From the NCBI GenBank assembly GCA_000183865.1, contig CM001047.1, positions 412,884-422,102 on the forward strand: a stretch of DNA of 9,219 bases. Reading direction: 5' to 3'. The DNA comes from Listeria marthii FSL S4-120 (GTDB lineage: Bacteria; Bacillota; Bacilli; Lactobacillales; Listeriaceae). The notes beneath the pieces were generated by a model, which saw nothing but the letters and a program-made list of their open reading frames with translations, was not told the origin of the DNA and did not search any database. How positions within the stretch are numbered: the stretch's first letter is position 1; each line of letters starts with the position of its first letter. Made by a program: the position numbers and the translations under genes. Below, one piece after another: positions 1-7,065 of the stretch.

Positions 1-1
1 A

Positions 2-433
2 AATAAGAAAATCGGCTTTATTTTTCAGCAATTTAATTTAATGCCACGGCTCACTGCTTTTGAAAATGTCGAATTGCCGTTAGTATATCGCGGCGTCCGT
101 AAAACTACCCGAAAAAAAGTAGTAGCAAAAAGTTTAGAGAGAGTTGGCTTATTAGATAAAGCGAAACATTTACCCGCGCAACTTTCAGGAGGGCAACAGC
201 AACGCATCGCTATCGCTCGAGCCATTGCCGGAAGCCCAGAAATATTACTAGCAGATGAACCAACAGGAGCGCTAGATTCAAAAACCGGAGAAGAAGTAAT
301 GATGTTACTCAAAGAAATTCATAGAGAAGGAAATACATTAGTTATGATTACACATGATAAAGAAATCGCCGAACAAGCCGAACGAATCATAGAAATAAAA
401 GACGGAAAACTCCGTGAATGGAATGAATTATGA
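2..433 (+). CDS. ABC transporter ATP-binding protein, MacB/LolD-type (5'-truncated by window edge)
   Basis: This is the nucleotide-binding subunit of an ABC transporter, a cytoplasmic ATPase that powers the membrane permease encoded next. Only the last 143 codons are present. The reading frame is open from base 2, so the Walker A motif and the start codon lie upstream of the window. Visible motifs in order are the Q-loop (FIFQQFNL, glutamine codon near 26-28), the ABC signature LSGGQQQR (182-205), Walker B ILLADE (242-259) with the D-loop ALDS, and the switch histidine in MITHD (353-355). The [14 protein letters not shown] stretch after the Q-loop is typical of the MacB/LolD/FtsE-like group that pairs with FtsX-fold permeases. 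The stop codon overlaps the permease ATG (ATGA, 430-433), which indicates translational coupling. Internal methionines such as the one at 41 are not the true start. The exported substrate cannot be told from this part. Confidence 0.93.
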   Translation, partial: NKKIGFIFQQFNLMPRLTAFENVELPLVYRGVRKTTRKKVVAKSLERVGLLDKAKHLPAQLSGGQQQRIAIARAIAGSPEILLADEPTGALDSKTGEEVMMLLKEIHREGNTLVMITHDKEIAEQAERIIEIKDGKLREWNEL

Positions 434-1596
434 GCCTTTTTCAGAGTGTGAAATTAGCATTAAAACAACTATTATCCGCCAAATTTCGCACATTTTTAAC
501 GATGCTCGGAATTATTATTGGTGTTTTTTCGGTTATACTGCTTGTTTCGATTGGTGAGGCGATATCGAAAAATGTCGCTACCCAATTAGGCGATATGGGA
601 AGCAACCTGGTGTCGGTTAGCTTTTATTCAGATAATCCTAACGACAAATTTACTTATAAAGATGCGAAAAGTCTTTTAAATGGAGCTGAAATTGGCTCGC
701 CGGAAGTGATGCAAACAAAGGAAGTTAGAACAAGTGACAAAACTGCGAGCAATCAAGTAACTGGAATAACGGAAGATTATGCCAGCATCAAGAATTTGGC
801 AGTTGCGTCAGGTCGATTTTGCTCGAATGTCGATGTTCGTTATGCCCAGAAAGTAACAGTTATTGGTTCGGAAATTGCGAAAACCTATTTCAAAAATCAA
901 AATCCGGTCGGAAAGCATCTGCAAATCGCTGGTGCCCGATATATGGTCATTGGTGTTTTGGAAGAAAAAGGCGATAGTCTCTTTGGATCAGCAGACGAGA
1001 AACTATTTATCCCAATTACTTCCGCTGAACGACTTTTTAAAACGGATTCTGTAGATTTATATTATGTTCAAACGAATAATACGGAGCAGGTTCCGGCGGT
1101 AGTTAAGCGAATAGAGCAGAAAATGAGTCAGCTTTTTCCGAATAATAAGGATGCGTATACGGTGGTGAATCAACAACAGGCGCTGGATACATTTGATAGC
1201 ATTACGAGTACGCTTACGATTGGACTTGGGGCGATTGCTGGGATTTCGCTACTCGTTGGCGGGATTGGAATTATGAATATTATGCTCGTTTCTGTTTCGG
1301 AACGGACCCGTGAAATTGGGATTCGAAAGGCGATTGGTGCGGGTCCCGGCGATATTTTGATGCAGTTTTTGATTGAAGCGATTGTGCTTAGTTTGTTAGG
1401 TGGCGGCATCGGGATTTTATTAGGCGTTTTTTCTGCGCAAATGGTTACGGTCGTATCTAGTTTTGAAATGCATGTTTCTGCTTCGACAATTCTTTTAGCA
1501 GTTGGGTTTTCGATGTTTATTGGCGTGGTGTTCGGCGTAGTTCCAGCACGGAAGGCATCGAAAAAAATGCCGATAGATGCGTTGCGAGCGGATTAA
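430..1596 (+). CDS. MacB/FtsX-family ABC transporter permease
   Basis: This is the integral membrane partner of the preceding ATPase. The 388 residues show the MacB-type layout. One N-terminal membrane helix (about residues 20-41, starting after FRTFLTMLGIIIG) is followed by a large extracytoplasmic MacB_PCD-like domain (about 45-255). The C-terminal FtsX domain has three helices (about 262-287, 311-340 and 351-372). Family hallmarks are SERTREIGIRKAIGA (about 290-304) and the C-terminal VPARKASKKMPIDALR. In Gram-positive bacteria such pairs act as mechanotransmission systems, exporting or sensing peptides, antimicrobials or lipids, rather than as classical importers. The ATG overlaps the ATPase stop by 4 bp and no better start is visible. 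No accessory HlyD/MacA-like protein is encoded in the visible part; it could lie upstream. Family assignment is firm and substrate unknown. Confidence 0.93.
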   Translation: MSLFQSVKLALKQLLSAKFRTFLTMLGIIIGVFSVILLVSIGEAISKNVATQLGDMGSNLVSVSFYSDNPNDKFTYKDAKSLLNGAEIGSPEVMQTKEVRTSDKTASNQVTGITEDYASIKNLAVASGRFCSNVDVRYAQKVTVIGSEIAKTYFKNQNPVGKHLQIAGARYMVIGVLEEKGDSLFGSADEKLFIPITSAERLFKTDSVDLYYVQTNNTEQVPAVVKRIEQKMSQLFPNNKDAYTVVNQQQALDTFDSITSTLTIGLGAIAGISLLVGGIGIMNIMLVSVSERTREIGIRKAIGAGPGDILMQFLIEAIVLSLLGGGIGILLGVFSAQMVTVVSSFEMHVSASTILLAVGFSMFIGVVFGVVPARKASKKMPIDALRAD

Positions 1597-1598
1597 CT

Positions 1599-1606
1599 AA
1601 AGGAGG
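1599..1606 (+). promoter_or_regulatory. Strong ribosome binding site for the 47-codon ORF
   Basis: AAAGGAGG lies 3 bp after the permease stop codon and 8 bp before the ATG at 1615. It is a near-perfect anti-SD complement at ideal spacing, and it is the main evidence that the short downstream ORF is translated. Confidence 0.75.
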
Positions 1607-1614
1607 CGTTTGGG

Positions 1615-1758
1615 ATGGAAGTAGAACAACAAGCGGACGATACTTGGGTTTTAGTTGAAATTGTCAGCCTTGTGACCAATGTGGAACGACACAGGTTAAG
1701 AGAACTTAGTTATGCAGAGTTAGAAGATTTATACGAGCGCGTGGTAGTTGAACGTTAA
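1615..1758 (+). CDS. Small acidic protein of 47 residues, unknown function
   Basis: A 47-codon ORF starts 18 bp after the permease stop, with AAAGGAGG at optimal spacing, and ends in TAA at 1756-1758. The product starts MEVEQQADDTWVLVEIV and ends in a charged amphipathic stretch, RHRLRELSYAELEDLYERVV. I see no signal peptide or long membrane helix. The middle segment WVLVEIVSLV is hydrophobic but short. The LSYAELEDLYER ending resembles the short BH0509/Fbp-like proteins of Firmicutes as I remember them, but that similarity is unverified. Position suggests cotranscription with the ABC transporter genes. It is short enough to be missed by automatic annotation. I do not know its function. Translation is supported by the ribosome binding site, the tight spacing and a start and stop that neatly fill the gap. 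Confidence 0.65.
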   Translation: MEVEQQADDTWVLVEIVSLVTNVERHRLRELSYAELEDLYERVVVER

Positions 1759-1815
1759 ACGAGTCCTACTTTTTGCGAGAACGATCAATCTATGCGAAAA
1801 TAAAAGCAAATTAGC

Positions 1816-1822
1816 GGGAGGG
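1816..1822 (+). promoter_or_regulatory. Ribosome binding site fixing the SRPBCC gene start at 1829
   Basis: GGGAGGG is 6 bp upstream of the ATG at 1829. The longer in-frame reading from an ATG at 1748 would start inside the small upstream ORF without a recognisable ribosome binding site, so the shorter start is preferred. Confidence 0.75.
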
Positions 1823-1828
1823 ATTTTG

Positions 1829-2311
1829 ATGGATGAATCAATTACGAAGCAAGATGCTGGCGGGGCGGTAGTGGAATTTGAACTAGAAATAAACGCAGCA
1901 GGTGCAGCAGTTTTCGAATTATTAACAACAAATGAAGGCTTGGCAAAATGGTTTGATGAACTTGAAATAGGCGAGCTCGGCGCGGATGGACATTTACTTT
2001 TTGTTATGACGCCTGAAGAAAAAATAACCATGCCAATTCGTGCATTCGAACCTAACCAGAAACTTGCTTTCGAGTGGGATCAAGATGAGGTTGACTTTGA
2101 ACTGAATGCCACTGCGGCGAATAAAACGAAGCTAACATTCACAGAACGTCTCACTGCAATCACCGAACACAGCCCGAGAGATATTTCTGGTTGGCATATT
2201 TGCTTGAAGAAATTACAAGCGAGCGCGGAAGGAAAAACATACGATTTCAATAAAGCGGAGTTCGAATCACTTTTTACCAAATATCAAAAAGAACTAAATA
2301 TCGAAAAATAA
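1829..2311 (+). CDS. SRPBCC / AHSA1-like domain protein
   Basis: This is a 160-residue cytoplasmic protein of the START/Bet v1-like (SRPBCC) superfamily, close to the activator of Hsp90 ATPase homologue 1 (AHSA1) group. These proteins fold into a helix-grip that encloses a hydrophobic ligand cavity, and most bacterial members have no assigned substrate. Supporting features are an N-terminal strand (VVEFELEINAAGAAVFELLT), then TTNEGLAKWF, which is the typical region after helix 1, then the paired strands HLLFVMTPEEKITMPIRAF and KLAFEWDQ. The LTFTERL strand and the GWHICLKKLQASAEG segment of the C-terminal helix complete the pattern. Whole-protein length fits a single domain. It lies 70 bp after the small ORF and directly before a strong terminator, so it is probably the last gene of the ABC transporter unit, although a private promoter in the 70-bp gap cannot be excluded. 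No catalytic role can be inferred. Confidence 0.85.
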   Translation: MDESITKQDAGGAVVEFELEINAAGAAVFELLTTNEGLAKWFDELEIGELGADGHLLFVMTPEEKITMPIRAFEPNQKLAFEWDQDEVDFELNATAANKTKLTFTERLTAITEHSPRDISGWHICLKKLQASAEGKTYDFNKAEFESLFTKYQKELNIEK

Positions 2312-2320
2312 ATCCTTTAG

Positions 2321-2365
2321 AAAAGCCATAAATGAAGCCGAGAACGCTTTGTTTATGGCTTTTTT
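2321..2365 (+). terminator. Rho-independent terminator after the SRPBCC gene
   Basis: The 12-bp perfect stem AAAAGCCATAAA (2321-2332) pairs with TTTATGGCTTTT (2352-2363), and a T-run follows (2360-2365). The 19-nt loop contains a small inner helix, AAGC (2335-2338) with GCTT (2346-2349). It lies 9 bp after the stop codon and separates the ABC/SRPBCC unit from the PTS operon. Confidence 0.9.
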
Positions 2366-2382
2366 CTGCGTAAATTAATCTT

Positions 2383-2401
2383 TTTCCACTTTAACTGGAA
2401 A
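2383..2401. promoter_or_regulatory. Inverted repeat, candidate operator for the PTS operon activator
   Basis: TTTCCA (2383-2388) and TGGAAA (2396-2401) form a perfect 6-bp inverted repeat separated by 7 bp. The right arm is also part of the palindrome GGAAATTCC (2397-2405). The repeat ends 9 bp before the predicted -35 box, centred about 54 bp before the likely transcript start. This is where a class I/II activator, such as the MtlR-like regulator encoded at the end of the operon, would bind. The binding role is inferred from position and symmetry only. Confidence 0.45.
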
Positions 2402-2410
2402 TTCCTTATG

Positions 2411-2439
2411 TTCAAAAAAGTAATCGGTTTCATTAGAAT
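2411..2439 (+). promoter_or_regulatory. Putative SigA promoter of the PTS-mannosidase operon
   Basis: The -35 box TTCAAA (2411-2416, 4 of 6 to TTGACA) is followed by a 17-bp spacer and the -10 box TAGAAT (2434-2439, 5 of 6 to TATAAT). This places the transcript start near 2446, about 35 bp before the EIIA start codon. The weak -35 suits an activator-dependent promoter. I saw no sigma-54 type -24/-12 elements, as would be expected for a LevR-type system. Confidence 0.55.
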
Positions 2440-2480
2440 GTAATTGTAAGCAAGGCATTGAAAAAATACGGGGTGACGAA

Positions 2481-2939
2481 ATGATAGTATCAGAAGAACA
2501 ATTATTTTTAAATCAGCATCTAAGCACAAAAGAAGAAGTGCTAGCTTTTATTGCAGACAAGGCGGCTGAAATCGGTATCACGACGAATTCAGCACAAGTG
2601 GAGCGTGACTTATGGGCACGCGAAAAAGAATACGCAACAGCAGTACAACAATTAATCGCCATTCCACATGCGAAAACGGAGGCAATATCGGAAGCGAAAC
2701 TGCTTTTCATTCGTCTCGTTGAACCGATTGATTGGGAGTCAAAAGAAGGCTTTAAGGCACAAGCCATTTTTGCAATATTAGTTCCAGCAAGCGAGGCCAG
2801 CCAGCAACATCTGAAAATTTTATCCAGTGTGGCTGTGAATTTACTAGAAGAAACGTTTCAAGAGCAAATTTTAACGATTAAAACGGAACACGAACTGATG
2901 GATTACTTGAAAGATAATTTGGAAGGAGAATTGATATGA
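2481..2939 (+). CDS. PTS EIIA component, fructose/mannitol family
   Basis: This is the soluble first phosphocarrier of a sugar-specific phosphotransferase system. It accepts phosphate from HPr-His-P and passes it to the EIIB encoded next. The 152-residue product is a single EIIA domain of the fructose-mannitol family (PTS_EIIA_2), the usual length for a stand-alone domain. The active-site histidine is His63 in LIAIPHAKTEA. The N-terminal LNQHLSTKEEVLAFIADKA and the C-terminal LLEETFQEQILTIKTEHELMDYL match the fold. A GGGGTGA ribosome binding site (2470-2476) precedes the ATG. It is the first gene of the operon. The 4-bp ATGA overlap with EIIB indicates coupling and roughly equal expression. 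Confidence 0.93.
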   Translation: MIVSEEQLFLNQHLSTKEEVLAFIADKAAEIGITTNSAQVERDLWAREKEYATAVQQLIAIPHAKTEAISEAKLLFIRLVEPIDWESKEGFKAQAIFAILVPASEASQQHLKILSSVAVNLLEETFQEQILTIKTEHELMDYLKDNLEGELI

Positions 2940-3268
2940 AAGTTGTAGGAGTTACGTCATGTATCGCAGGACTTGCGCATACACCAATGGCAGCAAAGGC
3001 ATTAGAAAAAGCGGGAGTAAAATTAGGTCACGATGTCAAAATTGAACAACAAGGCGCGATGGGAACAATCGATGAAATCACGCCAGCTGAAGTGAGTGCG
3101 GCAGATGTAGTTATCATCGCGGCGGATAAAGTGATCGACGGGGAAGATCGTTTCAAAGGAAAACCAGTCGTTCGTGTGAAAATTGGTCAATGTGTCGCAA
3201 ACGGGGAAGCGGTGTTAAGTAAAGTTGTTGCAGCAATTGAAGCACGTAAACAAAAGGAGGCTAATTAA
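2936..3268 (+). CDS. PTS EIIB component, fructose family
   Basis: This is the cytoplasmic EIIB phosphocarrier. It takes phosphate from EIIA onto a cysteine and donates it to the sugar during transport through EIIC. The 110-residue product is a single fructose-type EIIB domain. The phosphorylated residue is Cys9 in GVTSCIAGLAHTPMAAKAL, the typical CxxGxAHTxMAA loop of this family. The stretch IEQQGAMGTIDEITPAEVSAAD and the strand DVVIIAADKVI are also characteristic. The ATG overlaps the EIIA stop (2936-2939), with GGAAGGAG just upstream as ribosome binding site. In E. coli MngA and FruA the A, B and C domains are fused, whereas here each is a separate gene. Confidence 0.93.
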   Translation: MKVVGVTSCIAGLAHTPMAAKALEKAGVKLGHDVKIEQQGAMGTIDEITPAEVSAADVVIIAADKVIDGEDRFKGKPVVRVKIGQCVANGEAVLSKVVAAIEARKQKEAN

Positions 3269-3271
3269 GTC

Positions 3272-4384
3272 ATGAAAGGGAAATTAAACGAAGCAAAAGA
3301 CCATTTAATGTCGGGAATATCGTATGCACTACCGGTCATTATTGCAGGGTCACTTGTTGTAGCTGTTGCAAAATTGATTGGGATTATTGGCGGGGTTACA
3401 AATCTAGATGCTTACGCTGATGCAAGCGGATTTTATCATTACGTTTACTTATTTCAAAATGTAGGTTGGGCGGCAATTGGCTTACTTAACTTAGTACTTG
3501 CAGGATATATTGCTTATTCGATTGCTGGAAAACCGGCGCTTGCTGCTGGTTTTGTCGGTGGTGTCTTGGCTACTAGTACAAATGCTGGTTTCTTAGGTGC
3601 TGTAGTCGCTGGTTTCTTCGCCGGTTGGTTAACAAACTGGGTGAAAAAACATGTTCGTATCACTGGACCTGCTGCTAGTTCTTTACCACTAATTATTTTG
3701 CCACTTATCACGGTTGGTGCCACGGGGATACTGATGTCACTTATTCTCGGCGGACCGCTTGGATGGTTAAACCAAACGTTACTTGATTGGGTAACAGAAA
3801 TGTGTAAAAACGATACAAATGTTATTATTCTAGCACTTATTTTAGGAGCAATGATTGGATTTGACCTTGGTGGACCTGTAAATAAAGCCGCTTGGATGGC
3901 TGGGAATGCGCTATTTATGAGTGGGATTTATCTACCTTCGATCATGATTAATGTCGCAATTTGTATTCCGCCACTAGGTTACGGAATCGCAACACTTTTA
4001 CGCAAAAAGAATTATTCTACTACCTTTAAAGAAGCTGGAAATGGTGCGCTAATCATGGGGCTGATTGGGGTCACAGAAGGTGCGATTCCATTTACACTAC
4101 GCAGCCCGGGTAAATTAATTCCGCTAAATGTTATTGCCTGCGCGATTGGTAGCGCCGTAACAATGGGACTTGGCGCTTACGTAAAAATGCCGCCAATCGG
4201 TGGGATGTATGGTTTCTTCACAATTGGTAACGGCTGGGCTTACTTAGTTGGTGGTCTAGTTGGAGCGTTTATTATCGGAATTTGCGCGAACTTATTCGTT
4301 AATTTCACAGAAGAAGAAACAGCTGCTGCGGACGACGTTTTGGACGATATCGATATTAGTTTTGACGAAATAGAGATTAAATAA
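3272..4384 (+). CDS. PTS EIIC component (membrane permease), fructose family
   Basis: This is the membrane channel that carries the sugar inward while EIIB phosphorylates it. The 370 residues are strongly hydrophobic, with about eight to ten membrane segments beginning near residue 15 (ISYALPVIIAGSLVVAVAKL). Family signatures are FDLGGPVNKAAW (197-208) and GVTEGAIPF (266-274), the substrate-binding motif typical of fructose-family EIIC proteins. The hydrophilic C-terminal tail after residue 345 is very acidic (EEETAAADDVLDDIDIS). There is no fused EIIA or EIIB. AAAGGAGG (3253-3260) lies inside the EIIB end, 11 bp before the ATG. The adjacent GH38 gene suggests an alpha-mannoside such as mannosylglycerate rather than fructose as substrate; that specificity is inferred from context. 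Confidence 0.92.
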   Translation: MKGKLNEAKDHLMSGISYALPVIIAGSLVVAVAKLIGIIGGVTNLDAYADASGFYHYVYLFQNVGWAAIGLLNLVLAGYIAYSIAGKPALAAGFVGGVLATSTNAGFLGAVVAGFFAGWLTNWVKKHVRITGPAASSLPLIILPLITVGATGILMSLILGGPLGWLNQTLLDWVTEMCKNDTNVIILALILGAMIGFDLGGPVNKAAWMAGNALFMSGIYLPSIMINVAICIPPLGYGIATLLRKKNYSTTFKEAGNGALIMGLIGVTEGAIPFTLRSPGKLIPLNVIACAIGSAVTMGLGAYVKMPPIGGMYGFFTIGNGWAYLVGGLVGAFIIGICANLFVNFTEEETAAADDVLDDIDISFDEIEIK

Positions 4385-4387
4385 TAG

Positions 4388-4395
4388 TTGGAGGA
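4388..4395 (+). promoter_or_regulatory. Ribosome binding site deciding the GH38 start at 4406
   Basis: TTGGAGGA sits 4 bp after the EIIC stop and 10-11 bp before the ATG at 4406. The TTG at 4388 could open the same frame six codons earlier, but it forms the edge of this ribosome binding site and has no such site of its own, so ATG 4406 is preferred. Confidence 0.75.
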
Positions 4396-4405
4396 TTTAA
4401 TTAAA

Positions 4406-7033
4406 ATGGCTAAAACGAAAGTACATGTAATTCCGCATTCACATTGGGATAGAGAATGGTATTTCACTTCAAGCCGTTCGACAATCTATTTAGTGAAGCA
4501 TTTAAAAGAAGTAATTGAAACTTTAGAAGCGAAAGACGATTACCATTTTTACTTAATGGATGCTCAAAGTTCTTTAATAGAAGATTATTTACGCTACTGC
4601 CCGGAAGATAAAACGAGATTAGAAAAACTTATTGCTGAAAAACGCCTTATTACCGGACCTTGGTATACACAAACGGACCAATTAGTGATTTCACAAGAGT
4701 CGATCGTTAGAAACTTGTTATATGGTACGAGAATTGCACGCGAAATGGGGCATAGCATGGCTGTTGGTTATGTCCCGGATGCATTCGGGCAAGGGGGTAA
4801 CATGCCACAAATTTATAAAGAATTTGGCATATCGAAGTTTCTGTTTTGGCGTGGGGTTGCTGATAATCGCTTGAAACAAACCGAATTTATCTGGCAGGGC
4901 GATGACGGGACGGAAATGTTAGCGGAACAAATTCCATTCGGTTATTACTACGGAGCGAATATTCCGGAAAATGAAGCCGAACTTAAAACCTATTTGGATG
5001 AACAAATTGGTGCTTTAGAAGAAAAAGCTTCAACGCCAAATGTTTATTTCCCTAATGGCTTAGACCAAGCGCCAGTCAGAAAAAATTTGCCGGAATTGGT
5101 TGCGAAATTCAATGAATTAGATAGCACGCGGGAATACCAAATCGCTTCACCAGAAACATTTTTCGCGGATTTAGAAAAAGATGTGACCGATTTACCAGTC
5201 ATTGCCGGCGAATTAACAGAAGGAAAACATAGTCGCCTGCATAAATCGATTTTCTCTACTCGAGCTGATTTAAAACAAGCGAACAATCAAATTGAAAACT
5301 TTTTAAGCAATGTGCTGGAGCCAGTTCTTTCAATCAGTTACTCACTTGGCAACCGCTACCCACACAATGAACTCGCAGAAATTTGGAAGTTGATGTTTGA
5401 AAATGCTGCACACGATAGCATTGGTGGCTGTAATAGTGATACGACCAACCGCGACGTCAAACATCGTTACAAATTGGCTTCGGATTTAGCGACCAATTTA
5501 CTCGATTTAAACATGCGCCTAATCAGCGAAAAAATCGAACAAAAACAACCGTTCCAATTTACCGTTTTCAACCCACTTCCATACGAAAAAAGTGGCGTTA
5601 TCAAAATGACCGCCTACATTCCAGAAGACAATTTCACAGTAGAAGATACGCAAGGAAACACGCTTGAATACACCATTCTAGAGAAAACAGACCTAACCGA
5701 ATATGTCTTGAATCAACATATCGATCTAAATCCAAGCAGACCCGTTTATTTACCAGAAAAAGTCTTTTTAGCGACGATGCTAGTAAACGTAAATAACCTG
5801 CCAGCGCTAGGATACGACACCATCTACTTTAATTTAGAAAAAGAAACACCAGAGCAAGAACCGAAACAATCCGCCACGACAAAAATCGAAAACGAATTTT
5901 ATGAAATCCAGCTAGCAGCCAACAATTCACTAACGATTCATGATAAAAAAGCGGGCAGAACTTACACCGATCAAATGATTTTTGTGGAAAATGGCGACGA
6001 TGGCGATTCCTACAACTATTCTCCGCCACGAAAAGACCTTGTAATTTCATCGAAAGAAGCGGTAGTGGAAAGCGTAGAGTCTAGCATATCAAGCGTCAAC
6101 CAAGCATTAACTATTTCCTTCAAGTTAAATGTACCGTATAATTTAGAAGAACGTGCAAATGGTGAAAAAAATAACGAAATGATTATCAAAACTGTAATTT
6201 CTTTACGTAAAAACGAAGAACTCATTCGTTTCGATGTCCAAATTGCTAACCAAGTATTGAGCCATCGTTTATGCGTCACTTTCGCAACCGAAATTGCTAG
6301 TAAATTCTCGACAGCTGACCAATTATTCGCGCCAATCCAGCGTCCGGTTCGCCTTCCAGAAATGGATGTATGGGAAGCAGAAGAATGGCAAGAAGCGCCA
6401 ATTTCGATTGAAGCAATGCAAAGTTTTGTCAGCTTACACGATGAGTCGCACGGAGTTGCTGTAATGACAGAAGGCGTGCGCGAATACGAAATCATTGGCG
6501 AAAATTATGATACGATTTCGCTAACCTTATTCCGCACATTTAGCCATATGGGTAAAACCGATTTACTATATCGTCCAGGTCGTGCTTCCGGTGAATCAAT
6601 CGTTGCGACACCAGACGCACAACTACTTGGCGAAATCAACGCAACATTTGCGCTAACTTTATTCGAAAGCTCTTTTGACGAAGCGGAAATCGCGAAAAAA
6701 GCAAAAGAATACTTATCGAATCCACCAGTTTATCAAATGTCAGATTTCCTAAACGGCCGCTTAATTTATGTTTACCGCGATGAAGAAAAAACGCTGGATG
6801 CGACATATAGTTTGGCACTTCCGACAATAGACGGAGCGATTATTAGCGCAGTGAAAAAAGCCGAAGACAGCGATGCCTTCATTACGCGCTTTTTCAATCC
6901 ATATTTACAAAAAGAAATTACCATTCCAGAAATTTTCCAAGGCAAAGAACGCCACTTGGATGAAAGCCCTGCGAAGGAAAAACAAGCGACTTTAAAACAC
7001 GCCAAAGTCCAAAGCTATTTATTTGAAAAATAA
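4406..7033 (+). CDS. mngB: GH38 alpha-mannosidase, probable mannosylglycerate hydrolase (MngB-like)
   Basis: This is a cytoplasmic, zinc-dependent glycoside hydrolase of family 38. E. coli MngB, which it resembles, cleaves the phosphorylated mannosylglycerate delivered by a PTS into mannose 6-phosphate and glycerate. The 875-residue length is nearly that of E. coli MngB (about 877 from memory). From ATG 4406, the N-terminal HSHWDREWYF gives zinc ligands His13 and Asp15. YVPDAFGQGGNMPQ carries the probable nucleophile Asp125, also a metal ligand, and NAAHDSIGGCNSD carries His336, the fourth ligand. Other stretches shared with MngB as I remember it are GPWYTQTD, SIVRNLLYG, TEFIWQGDDGTE, FPNGLDQAPV and DLLYRPGRASG. 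Rough domains are the catalytic (beta/alpha) barrel 5-270, the helical middle domain 275-375 and C-terminal beta-sandwiches 390-870. No signal peptide is visible. The GH38 call is firm. The mannosylglycerate substrate is an inference, since other alpha-mannosides are possible. Confidence 0.9.
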   Translation: MAKTKVHVIPHSHWDREWYFTSSRSTIYLVKHLKEVIETLEAKDDYHFYLMDAQSSLIEDYLRYCPEDKTRLEKLIAEKRLITGPWYTQTDQLVISQESIVRNLLYGTRIAREMGHSMAVGYVPDAFGQGGNMPQIYKEFGISKFLFWRGVADNRLKQTEFIWQGDDGTEMLAEQIPFGYYYGANIPENEAELKTYLDEQIGALEEKASTPNVYFPNGLDQAPVRKNLPELVAKFNELDSTREYQIASPETFFADLEKDVTDLPVIAGELTEGKHSRLHKSIFSTRADLKQANNQIENFLSNVLEPVLSISYSLGNRYPHNELAEIWKLMFENAAHDSIGGCNSDTTNRDVKHRYKLASDLATNLLDLNMRLISEKIEQKQPFQFTVFNPLPYEKSGVIKMTAYIPEDNFTVEDTQGNTLEYTILEKTDLTEYVLNQHIDLNPSRPVYLPEKVFLATMLVNVNNLPALGYDTIYFNLEKETPEQEPKQSATTKIENEFYEIQLAANNSLTIHDKKAGRTYTDQMIFVENGDDGDSYNYSPPRKDLVISSKEAVVESVESSISSVNQALTISFKLNVPYNLEERANGEKNNEMIIKTVISLRKNEELIRFDVQIANQVLSHRLCVTFATEIASKFSTADQLFAPIQRPVRLPEMDVWEAEEWQEAPISIEAMQSFVSLHDESHGVAVMTEGVREYEIIGENYDTISLTLFRTFSHMGKTDLLYRPGRASGESIVATPDAQLLGEINATFALTLFESSFDEAEIAKKAKEYLSNPPVYQMSDFLNGRLIYVYRDEEKTLDATYSLALPTIDGAIISAVKKAEDSDAFITRFFNPYLQKEITIPEIFQGKERHLDESPAKEKQATLKHAKVQSYLFEK

Positions 7034-7065
7034 CGATTAACTACCTAAAAAAGGAGCTGCTAATA

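Noticed and set aside
1748..1828. Longer SRPBCC reading from ATG 1748
   Set aside because: It has no ribosome binding site, overlaps the end of the 47-codon ORF, and the added 27 residues (lysine/arginine-rich, unlike the family) are unnecessary. GGGAGGG fits ATG 1829.
2445..2458. Possible CcpA cre site TGTAAGCAAGGCAT at the operon transcript start
   Set aside because: The left half fits the consensus but the CG centre and the right half do not, so the match is too poor to annotate even though catabolite repression would be plausible.
4388..4408. TTG start at 4388, adding six residues to the GH38 protein
   Set aside because: The TTG overlaps the TTGGAGGA ribosome binding site that serves ATG 4406, and MAKTKVHVIPHSHWD is the expected N-terminus for this family.
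6016..6495. Long minus-strand ORF opposite the GH38 gene, and similar antisense ORFs elsewhere
   Set aside because: They are mirror readings of strongly conserved + strand genes, have serine/arginine-rich low-quality composition, and lack ribosome binding sites.
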